DNA from: Pseudozyma flocculosa PF-1
Taxonomy: Eukaryota > Basidiomycota > Ustilaginomycetes > Ustilaginales > Ustilaginaceae
Length of the DNA: 28,609 nucleotides
Assembly (NCBI RefSeq): GCF_000417875.1
Contig: NW_006920870.1
Coordinates: forward strand, 8,442-37,050
Direction: 5' to 3'
Positions within the stretch are counted from its first letter, which is position 1; each line of letters opens with the position of its first letter. The notes under the pieces are model-generated. The model made no database searches, was not told where the DNA came from, and saw only the letters and a list, made by a program, of their open reading frames with translations. The translations under genes and the position numbers were made by a program. Positions 20,381-28,609 of the stretch are shown piece after piece.

Positions 20381-21167
20381 ACAGGGGGATGGACGGACGG
20401 GCCGTGTCGACGAGGGGGGAAAGGGGGAAGTGACATGTCCCGCCTGACCTGCCGGTCGTCGCGCTCGCACCTGTGTCCAGGGTCTGGCGATGGATGCCAT
20501 GCCTGGCTGCTCGCACCTGGCTCGACACGACCCAACCAACCGGCATACCAGACCGTGTCTCGGTCCGACCGTCTAGTCTGGCCAAGCGATGGAAGCCACC
20601 CGCGGGGCCGCGATGTGCACGCCCTGCCTCTCCTCGTCGCTCGCCAGCTCGTCCGTTCAACTGGCAATCGACGACCACCCCATCCTGCCAGGCTGTCATG
20701 CTTCTACCGGTACGGTGCCGTTCCGCCCAGAGGTGCCGTAAATCTTGCTCTGTGGCTCGCCGGTCCCCGCTCAGTTCCACGTCATCCCCTTCTTCCCTTC
20801 CCAAGAGTGCAATCGTTACTTGACCGCTTCGATCCGTCGCGCACACACACACCGCTCGCCTCGTCTCGCATCGCGAAAGTACACAGGAGAGGTATGGGAT
20901 CGATGGTCAATGCTAGGTAGGATGCACGTCGATGATAAAGACATCGGAGGGGAAATGCTGGAGAGATTACAACAGAGCGCGGTGGCAGATGGGGCAGGCA
21001 GGGAAGGGAATTGTAGAATGCAAGGTAGGGGGGGCGGGGGGGGGGGGGGGGGGGGGGCGAGTGAACGGCTCGACGCCGACGGAGAACAGTCCTCCTTGGG
21101 TGGATCGGGAATGCTGTAAGACGGACGAAACGGGATGGTGGTGTGGCCGGGCCAGTGACAACGACTA
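20381..21167. other. Intergenic region downstream of the Ams2-like gene
   Basis: No gene is supported. It should include the 3' UTR of the minus-strand GATA-finger gene. Open frames on both strands overlap without domain character. A long poly-G tract lies at 21028-21057. Confidence 0.45.
21028..21057 (+). repeat. Poly-G tract (G7-C-G22)
   Basis: Seven G, one C, then twenty-two G on the plus strand, about 110 nt past the Ams2-like stop codon. In that gene's transcript it would be a C tract. The exact length is prone to sequencing error. Confidence 0.85.
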
Positions 21168-24100
21168 CTAGGCGAGAGCGCCGCCCGCCGCTTCTTTGTT
21201 CGTGGCGGCCCCGCGCTGCTGCTGCGAGGCGGACACGACGTTGGGCATGCCCGGCAGATCACCAAACTCGGCCAACATGGCCTGGATATCCGGGTTGTTG
21301 AGGAGGGTGATGATATCTTCCTGGTCCGACGTCGACAGCTCCGCCCTGTTGCCGCCTCCCGAGGCCACGAGGGGCAGCGACGACGACGGGCCGCCTCCGT
21401 TGCCGTTGCCGTTGCCGTTGCAGTTGTTCGACGACGACGATGACCGCCCCTTGCCCCGCGGCGAGAGCAGCGTCTCGACAAACTGCGCTCCGACCTTGGG
21501 CTTGCCCGGCGATGCAAACAGCGCCGTCAGCTCGGCCGGCGGGAACGACGAGAAAAACGACGCCACGTCGCCCGCGATTGAAGGCGTGCTTGGCATCGGC
21601 ATGGGCATGGGCATGGGCAGGGCCGAGTTGGATGACGACGACGACGACGAAGTCGATGCTGGGACGGTGATCTGCAACTGCGAGGCGGGAGCGGAGCTCG
21701 AGGCTGCTGCGCCGTCGTCCTGCGACCGTGTCTGCGGCCGCGCGACGATCGTCGTGTCGCCCGCCGGTGCGACATGCGCGGCGACGCCGGCGCCACCCTC
21801 CTGGGTGAAGGCGTTGAGGTGATGGCCAAACTCCATCGAGCGATGCAGCTCGACGTCGGCAAAGGCGTCGGCGCTCATTCCGTTGCCCTGAATGCCGAAG
21901 CCGGACGCGGCGAGCAGGCCGTAGGGATCGTCGAACAGCTCAAAGACGTTGGAGGCCTGGTCGGGAGAGTCGTTGTCCTCGGGCGACGATCCGGACGTCG
22001 TCGACGCGTCCTCCACCGTCGCCGGCAGTGGACGCCGTGCGACGTGGGCCGGCGGAAGGGGCACCACCGCGTTCTGCGGCGAGGCGCTGGGTCGGCGCGA
22101 TGTGGGTGCGGCGACCTGCAGCTTGTCGTCGGCGGGCAGAGGGGCGGTGGCCGCGGCCTGGCTTGCCTGGCTGTCGGCTGGCTTGGTCGGTGAGACGTGG
22201 CCCTCGCTCATCCAGTCGCCGTCGCTCGGCGTCGGGAACATCTCGCGCATGCTCGGGGTCCTCCCCCACCCGTCGACCTCGACGTCGGCAAAGTTGGCGC
22301 TCTCTGTCGTCGGGTGGTCAAACGTCGGCGGACTGCTCGGCGGCAGGTCGAGGTGCGACAGGCGGGCGGCACCGCTGATGCCCGACGCCTTGGTGGGCGG
22401 CGCCTTGCGTGAGAGGCGGCTGATGCCGGCGGGGCTGCCTTGCGCGCCGCGGTACGGGCCCTTGGTGAGCTGCTCACCACCGGCATCGTCGTCGTCGTCG
22501 TCACCATCGTCCTGGTCGAGGCCGTCGGAGAGCAGCTTGGCCTTGCCGCTGGCACGGGATTGCGCCGCCTGCTTCCGCGCGGCCATCCCGACCTTGGCCG
22601 CCCTGCCGCCATCGATCGCGGCGGTGGGCTGGTTGGCGCTGCTCCTGGCCTTGGCCGTGCGCCTCGGGCTGGGCGAGATGGGAGAGGTGACGTTGCTGCT
22701 GGAATTGGCCTTTGATCGTTTGCCCTCGGTCGGGCTGTCGCTCGACGAGAAGAGCGCGGGATGGAGCACGCCCTGTCCGGACTTGGTGCGGCTGCGCGTC
22801 ACGGGGCTCTCGTCGCTCGAAAACGTCAGCCGCTGGGCGCCCTGCAGCGCGCGCGCCGACTGCCCGAGCGACGGGCTTGCCGGCTCCATGTGCGTGGCAA
22901 AGGGGTTCTGGTCGCTCTGGGTGCCGCCTGGGTTCTTCCTCGGGCTCCGCCGCAGCGGCGTCGGCGTGCCGTTGAGGCCGCTGCCGAAGCCGATCAGCGA
23001 GCCCGGCGTGCTGAGGAGGGCCGACGGCCCGAGCTCCTCAAAGTCGAAGTCGGCCTCGCTCATCAGCGTGTCCATCATGGTGCCCGGGCTCGAGTTGAGC
23101 AGGTAGTTGGGCACGCGGAAGCGCAGATCGCGCGATGGGCTGTCAAACGGCGTCGGGTGGTCGTTGCTTGCCATGCTGCTGTTGGATGCGTTGCGCGCAG
23201 AGATTGAGGGTCGGACCGGGCTCGACTGGGCAAAGCTGACGGTGCGGCCGGCCGGTGCGTCCTCCGCGCCGCCGCGAGCGCTTCGAGCCGCGGCGGGGGT
23301 GGTGGACGAGGCTGCTGCTGCGGCGCCTGCCGAGGCCTTGGCCGCGTGTGCTGGAGGGGCAGGGGCACGGAAGACGGAGTCATCGTTTGCGGCGGAGGCG
23401 GCCTTCTCCGTTGCCGTTGCCGCTGCCCCCGCCGCCGAGGTCGCCGTCGTTGTGGATGGTTTCCGCGAGCGAGCCAGTGCCGGGCTCGAGCGGACGCTGG
23501 TGACCGGGCTCGGCTCCATGTCGATGTCGCCGCCCATGCTGTCGTCCATGGCGTCGGACCCGTTTGCTGCCGAATCCATGGACTTTCTGCAGGTGCCCTT
23601 GGGTCGTCCGGCCTTTCTGCCGACGGGGTTCTCGCGGACGCTGCGGCGGCTCCGCAGCTGGCCGTTCTGGTCCCGGACGAGCTGCTTCTCCTTTTCCTTG
23701 CTCTTGCGGTTCATCTCGCGCTTGCGCTCGCGTTCGAGCCGCACGCACTCCAGCCTCTCTGCCTCGCGCTGGCACGCCGAGCTCAGCGTCCGTGGCAGGC
23801 CGCTCGCCTTCTGGTCGCCGTCCGGCCCGCTCGCGCCCGCCGGCGCGCCGTCGCCGGTGCTGAACGCCGGAGAGACGGCTTCGTCGTCGGTCTGCGACAT
23901 CTTGACGCGCTTCCGTGCGTCGTCGTCGGCCTGCTCGCTGCTCGAGCGCTTCTGGGTGGCGGCGGCGTCCCTTGCCGCTTGCTCGCGCTTCATCCTCTTT
24001 TTCCACTCCCGGTCCCACATGTGCCTGGGCCGCGAGTCGTCCCACTTGAGAAAGTAGAGGCCGCACGAGTTGCAGGCGGTCCAGCGGCACGAGCCGTCGG

Positions 24101-25973
24101 ACACGATGGGCCCCGGCAGGTGGGCGAATTGGGTGGGGTACTCGGCGGCCGGCCAGTTGAGCGGATGCTTTTCGCTTGCCGGGAAGTTGATCTCGGTGCC
24201 AACGGGGAGGACCATGGCGCGCCAGGTCTTGGCGCGCGAGGAACCGCAGTTGTAGCATACGTTCTTGCAGGCGCTCGCGGCGCGGCTGTCGGCGTCAGCG
24301 GCATCCCCGCCGCCGACAGTGTCGCCTTGGCTGTCGCCGCTGGTGTCTCTGCCTGCCGTCGACTGGGCCGGGGTGGCCACCACCTCGGATGCGGGGGTGG
24401 CGGCCGTCGATCGGGCTCTGCCGCCCGTCTTGGACGCAGCCTTGGTGGCCGGCGGTGTCTCTATGGCGGCGCGGTTCTCCTTGCCCTCGGCGCCGCTCGA
24501 ACCGTGCGGCTCGCTCGTTCCCGGCTGGACTGACGGCGCGTCGATGGAGCCGAGCACTGGCTGCTGAGGCGTGGCAGTCGTCTCCGGGACCGCCTCGCCC
24601 GTCACTGCGCCGCTCGTGATGCCGAGCCCGAGAGCCCCGGCGACGGCTGTGAGAAGCTCACCGAGCTGCTGAGCCTGCTGCGGTTCGGGGCCCTTCTGTC
24701 CCGGCTGGTCCCGGCGATCCTTGAGCGTCTGCAGCGCCGACAAGAGATGCAGCGCCCCGGGATGCACGGCCGAGACTGCATCGAGGTCGAGCGTCGTTTG
24801 TGCGGGCGCCTGCTGCGCGGATGCGCTCGACTGCAACGGAGAGGGTGCCTGCATCGCCCGACTTGCCGGGGAGGGTTCTCGTGCCAGTGATGTGGCTCGC
24901 GCCTCATGCCCGCGGACACTGGTGGAGTCCGTAGTTCTCTCGAAGACGTCGCCGGCCGGAGCCAAAGACCTTCTCGATGACCCACGCGGTCGCTGCTGCC
25001 GCTGTCGCTGTTGCTTTTGCTGCTGGTCTTGCTGCTCGTGCTGAGGAGGGATTGTCGACCGATCGCGGGCCTGGTGGTAGTCGGGCTCAGACCTGAGCTG
25101 CAGCGAGCGGGAGCTGGAGCGCGACTCGGCATGCGCCGTGTGGTACGGCCGGCGCTCGGCTCGCATGGGCATGGCCGACGATGGCGACGGCTCGATCGAA
25201 CTCGCCGACGAGCTGCCAAAGCCACGGACCAGGTCATAGTACTGGTCCTTGCTCCTCGCCTGGGTCTCCTTCATGTTGAAGACGACCTCGAGCACGTCGA
25301 TGCTCTCGTCGACCATGCGGCCGTCGCGGTAGACGGAGCGGATGCCCTCGGAGCGCACCTTGCCCGAGACGAGCGTCTCGCCGTCGCCCTCCTCCTCGAG
25401 GCCCCAGCGGAAGTATCCTTTGCCGACCATCATGGCGGCCGGTGCGGCAGACTCGGCCGCGGCGGCAGCAGCAGCGACGGCACCGGCCTTGCTCGACTCG
25501 GCAGCGTGGCCGACGCTACGAAGGGGGCCCGTGGGCGACCGTTGCTGAGCGGCACGGAACGTCTCCTCTGGGTCGACGGCGTAGATGATGTAGTCGCGTT
25601 TCCGGTCAAAGATGAGCTCGGGGCTGCAGGTCAAAAGTGAGGAAGCGAGGTGCGGTGTGTCAGTCTGTGTCCTGGAGGGGGTCCAGAGGGCGGGACGGCG
25701 AGGCAGCGACCCTCACCTCGCAGTGCAGATGGCGCTGAGACAGGCCTTGAGCGTGACCCTTCCGAACCGCGTCATCGGTGGCGCGCTGGAGTGGTGAGTG
25801 CCGTGCATGGGCGAGGAAGGAGGCCCGCCTGCTGGTCGGACGACGTCGACGGGGACGGGCTTGCCCACCCTGGCCACCATGGTGTGGTTGGGGCTCGAGT
25901 CGAGCGTATAGAGGACCTTGACTGCGAGGTGCCGGTCGGCGAGGATACGAGATCGTGTGGTGTTAGCGAACAT
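21168..25973 (-). CDS. GATA-type zinc-finger regulator with Ams2/Spt21-like N-terminal domain
   Basis: Minus-strand coding exons 25973-25717 and 25623-21168 give 1570 residues. The 93-nt intron runs GTGAGG to CTGCAG. The N-terminal domain (about 15-150) reads LAVKVLYTLDSSPNHTMVAR, RFGRVTLKACLSAICTAS, then PELIFDRKRDYIIYAVDP, the pattern I associate with the Ams2/Spt21 family. Ams2 (fission yeast) and Spt21 (budding yeast) activate histone genes; Ams2 also supports CENP-A loading. A Cys2-Cys2 finger uses C542/C545 (CYNCG) and C603/C606 (CNSCG), with 57 residues between the pairs. A Lys/Arg-rich segment and an AT-hook-like GRKAGRPKGT near 755-764 follow. The rest is disordered, with a conserved-looking C-terminal EDIITLLNNPDIQAMLAEFG. 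The ATG directly follows a CACACAG acceptor, implying a 5'-UTR intron. An Ams2-type histone-gene role is inferred. Confidence 0.82.
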
Positions 25974-26060
25974 CTGTGTGAGTGAAGAGGGAGAGGGGCC
26001 TCTCGAGGTAACTGGTCGAGACAGAAGTCCGGCGAGAGGGGCGGCGAGGATGCTACTCAC
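25974..26060 (-). other. Probable 5'-UTR intron of the Ams2-like gene
   Basis: Minus-strand GTGAGT at 26060-26055 and CACACAG ending at 25974 define an 87-nt intron like others here. Its 3' edge touches the ATG at 25973. The upstream exon has no in-frame ATG before reaching low-complexity DNA. The short upstream ATG frame at about 26103 (MSSSRRIRD...) would shift to a stop if spliced, so it is best seen as untranslated leader or a short upstream reading frame. Confidence 0.6.
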
Positions 26061-27158
26061 TGTCCATGGCGGGTCGAGGATCGCGGATCCTGCGCGAGGA
26101 GGACATGGCGGCGGACGAAGGTTGCCGGGGGCTAGAGTCGAAGTCGGATGCGCCCGAAACAAGCGACGAGGTCGAGCACGCCGATGACGACGACGACGAC
26201 GATGACGGGCGGCGGGGTCGGATGGGCCGAGGCGGATGGGCCGAAGGGCGGCGCTGGTGGTAGAGCTGGTGGCCGAGCGGCAATCTGTCGTGGCTGTGCG
26301 GCTGCAGGTTCGAGGAGGAAGGGTGCGGGTCGGCCGAAGCCCAGCGTTCCATGACTCGATCGGGTGGCGAGCCGGACCACGGGGCGCAGGTTGGCAGTGG
26401 CAGCAGCGATGGGCGGCCGTGCTGCCTAGAGGGAGAGGGGGCGGACGCTGGCGGGCAAGGCGATGGGCATCAAGAGCGAGGAGGGATCTTGTCTGGGCCG
26501 CGACAGAGGCGTAGATGTAGGTGAAACGAGGCGATGCTGGAATATCAAGACGGTGGGAGTTGAGTGCTCGCAGTGGCGGCGGCGAGAATGGTGTGCGCGG
26601 TGATGGTGGTATGCAGTGGTGATGGTAGTGGTGGTGGTGGTGCGCAGTGATGAGGGGTGGTTGGGCGATGAAGGAGCTTGGTATGCGGATGAGGGAAAAG
26701 AGGCGGTCGGAATGTGGGTGTGGGTGTGGGTGTGATGGAGAGACGAGGGGCCACGACGGGTCGACTGCACCGGACGATGAGAAAAGGTGGTGATGATCGC
26801 GATGGCAGGCGGGGCAAAATTCAACGTCGCCCAACCGCCTGGCCAGGCCAGCTGAGAGGATCGCTTCTAAAGTGACCCACGTCGCGTCCTTCGCGTCTCG
26901 AGGCGCCTGCCAGGGGGATGGACGGTCGCGCCTCGCCGGGGCTGCCTGGCCTGGGCCCGCCTGCTTCTCTCTCTCTCCTCCACTTGCCCGCTGGCCCGAG
27001 GCCAGGCCTAGCCAGGCCAGCCTGCCAGCCAGACGGCGACGCGACTTAAAGAGGCTCGCCTGCTCGGATCCGAAAGAGACGGGGCGAGGGTCCGAGGCTG
27101 GCTGGCTGAGCACCGTCTGGCCCCGCCTCGCCCGGCCGCCACCGATTTTTCCATGGCT

Positions 27159-27195
<37 letters not shown>

Positions 27196-27517
27196 CCCAC
27201 GCAGCCTGGCTTTCACTGGGCTGGGCCCCTCCACCCTCCAGTCAGACCTTCTCGCGCAGCAGCAGCGTTGCAGTCCTTACACGACGACCGCCACCATCAT
27301 CACCCTAGTCTGTTGCCACCCCTTCCTCTACCTCGTCCACCGACTCGCACGCTCTCTACGACCCCGACACTGCACCGCTCACGAGCGCGACCGCCGTTCC
27401 CTCGTGCCTCGACGAATCACACCGCCCCGTGCCACCCCCCCCGCCGACGCAACGAAAGGCCAAGCAAGCAACGACACCGTCGCCCCCCTGCGTGCCGACG
27501 GCCGCCTGCTGCTCACG
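26061..27517. promoter_or_regulatory. Divergent promoter region between the Ams2-like gene and PRP22
   Basis: No gene is supported. Contents include (GACGAC)n at about 26185-26205, GGTGGT and GTGTGGGTGTGGG runs at about 26600-26735, CCAGGC-rich words at about 26925-27045, and the TGGC tetranucleotide array at 27160-27194. The last 200 bp before PRP22 are pyrimidine-rich with CCACC words, typical of leaders in this window. Confidence 0.5.
27160..27194 (+). repeat. (GGCT)n tetranucleotide repeat
   Basis: About 35 nt of perfect GGCT units, roughly 325 bp upstream of the PRP22 start. Similar GGCTGGC words recur upstream of other genes here. Confidence 0.92.
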
Positions 27518-28609
27518 ATGGCGTCCTCTGCCGGCGACGAAATCTACCAGCTCGAGCTGCTCTCCCTCACCTCCAAGATTACAAACGAGCTGCTCAACCA
27601 CACCGGCATCAATGACCGCGTGCTGGCCGAGTTTGTCATTTCGCTCCACGAGCAGTCAAAGTCGATCGACGACTTCAAGGCCAAGCTCGCAGAGGTAGGC
27701 GCAGAGTTCCCGCTCTCGTTTGTCACCAACCTCGACCGCCTCATCCTCAGCATGCACCCAAAGCACCGCAAAAAGGCCCAGGCGCCCGCGTCAGCGCCGT
27801 CGTCGTCGGCCGCCGCCGCCGCCGCAGCCAACGGCAAGGCCAAGCAGGCCGACGCCGACGCCGCCCTCGACGAGGAGAGGGAGCGCAAGAAGCGCATGTT
27901 CCCCGGCCTTGCCATCCGCGACCAGGAGTGGCAGGCGCCAGAGGACAAGAAACCGGAGCGCGGCGCCGAAAACGCCGTCGACGCATTTATGAAGGAGTTT
28001 GAGGACATGGCCAACCGCCGCACCGGAGCGCCAGCGTCAGACGGGCGCAGCCCAGGAGGATCCGGAAGAGGGCCGAGGAGTGGCAGCCGCGGGTCGAGGT
28101 CGCCGCCGCCGGCGCGGGACGGCGACCGGTACGCCGACGACCGCCGCAGCCGACGACGCTTCGACGACGACGACGAACGCGACGGAGGCTACACGAGGCG
28201 AGGCCGCGACGAGAGGCCGCCGCACCACCTCACGCGCAACGCGCCCGACGAGAAGCCGGTCATGTACAAGATCTACGACGGCAAGGTGAGCGGCATGAAG
28301 GACTTTGGCGCGTTTGTCAGCCTCGAGGGCCTGCGGGGCAAGTTCGAGGGCATGGTCCACATCGGCTCCATTGCGGCCAACTCGCGCGTCAACCACCCGT
28401 CGGACCTGCTGTCGCGCGGCCAGCGGGTCAAGGTCAAGGTCATGTCGATGGTGGGCGGGCGGATCGGCCTGTCGATGAAGGACGTCGACCAGGCGACGGG
28501 CCGCGACCTGACGCCGCACCTGCGCATCAAGTCCGAGGCCGAGATGGCGGCGGACCGCGAGCGGATGAGCGCCAGGTCGGCCACGGGCTCCAACTCGGCG
28601 CCGCTCGGC
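27518..28609 (+). CDS. PRP22: DEAH-box splicing helicase DHX8/Prp22, N-terminal part (cut by window end)
   Basis: The frame is open for 364 codons and runs off the window. Prp22/DHX8 releases mature mRNA from the spliceosome. Residues 10-80 carry the conserved N-terminal helical region (LELLSLTSKITNELLNHTGI, LAEFVISLHEQSKSIDDFK, EFPLSFVTNLDRLI), closely resembling DHX8. An Ala run and a charged segment follow (KKRMFPGLAI), then an Arg/Ser/Asp-rich RS-like region of about 170-245. The S1 RNA-binding domain spans about 249-325: YKIYDGKVSGMKDFGAFVSL, GMVHIGSI, RGQRVKVKVMSMVGGRIGLS. The helicase core lies beyond the window. The start has ACG just before ATG, and no intron is needed in this part. 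It is divergent from the Ams2-like gene. Confidence 0.93.
   Translation, partial: MASSAGDEIYQLELLSLTSKITNELLNHTGINDRVLAEFVISLHEQSKSIDDFKAKLAEVGAEFPLSFVTNLDRLILSMHPKHRKKAQAPASAPSSSAAAAAAANGKAKQADADAALDEERERKKRMFPGLAIRDQEWQAPEDKKPERGAENAVDAFMKEFEDMANRRTGAPASDGRSPGGSGRGPRSGSRGSRSPPPARDGDRYADDRRSRRRFDDDDERDGGYTRRGRDERPPHHLTRNAPDEKPVMYKIYDGKVSGMKDFGAFVSLEGLRGKFEGMVHIGSIAANSRVNHPSDLLSRGQRVKVKVMSMVGGRIGLSMKDVDQATGRDLTPHLRIKSEAEMAADRERMSARSATGSNSAPLG

Noticed and set aside
25713..27200. Extension of the Ams2-like protein to an ATG near 27200
   Set aside because: There is no Met between 27200 and 25973, the intervening translation is low-complexity promoter-like DNA, and the conserved domain starts just after the ATG at 25973.
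1..28609. tRNA, rRNA, transposon or viral-derived sequence
   Set aside because: A read of both strands found no convincing tRNA B-box in context, no terminal repeats with transposase or reverse transcriptase motifs, and no capsid- or polymerase-like frames.

Overview
The window reads as GC-rich nuclear DNA from a basidiomycete fungus, probably the smut lineage (Ustilaginomycotina). The support is short GTGAGT...CAG introns, long exons, a DASH kinetochore subunit, a Rim20/PalA-type pH-signalling protein, a secreted Kex2-processed repeat protein, and closely packed genes. The clade is inferred. No tRNA, rRNA, transposon or CRISPR array was recognised.

Layout. A short two-exon gene (418-849, +) resembles the DASH subunit Hsk3. 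A large CLC chloride/proton antiporter follows (2029-5620, +) and converges on an unrecognised single-pass membrane protein with a very long disordered tail (6241-10207, -). Next come the ribosome-biogenesis factor Tsr2 (11514-12221, -) and, divergent from it, a five-exon BRO1-domain gene best matched to RIM20/palA (12717-16011, +). Convergent with RIM20 is a two-exon gene (16637-18548, -). It encodes a signal peptide, five near-identical Kex2-flanked peptide repeats and a GPI-anchored PLC-like phosphodiesterase. A 2.6-kb gap follows, holding a weak candidate small membrane-protein gene (20084-20380, -). Then comes a large Ams2/Spt21-like GATA-finger regulator (21168-25973, -) with a 5'-UTR intron. 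Divergent from it is the N-terminal part of a DHX8/Prp22 spliceosomal helicase (27518 to the window end, +).

The genes do not form one pathway. Most are housekeeping functions: kinetochore, ion homeostasis, 40S assembly, ESCRT-linked pH sensing, histone-gene/centromere regulation and splicing. The stand-out locus is the repeat-peptide/PLC fusion. One continuous first exon encodes a secretory pre-pro region with five copies of IGAIIKPQPFHG bounded by KR/RR sites, joined to the start of a cell-surface PLC-like enzyme. A single translation product could therefore give both secreted short peptides and a GPI-anchored hydrolase.

Intergenic DNA is rich in microsatellites and in clusters of GGCTGGC/CCAGGC-like words, several of them upstream of start codons.
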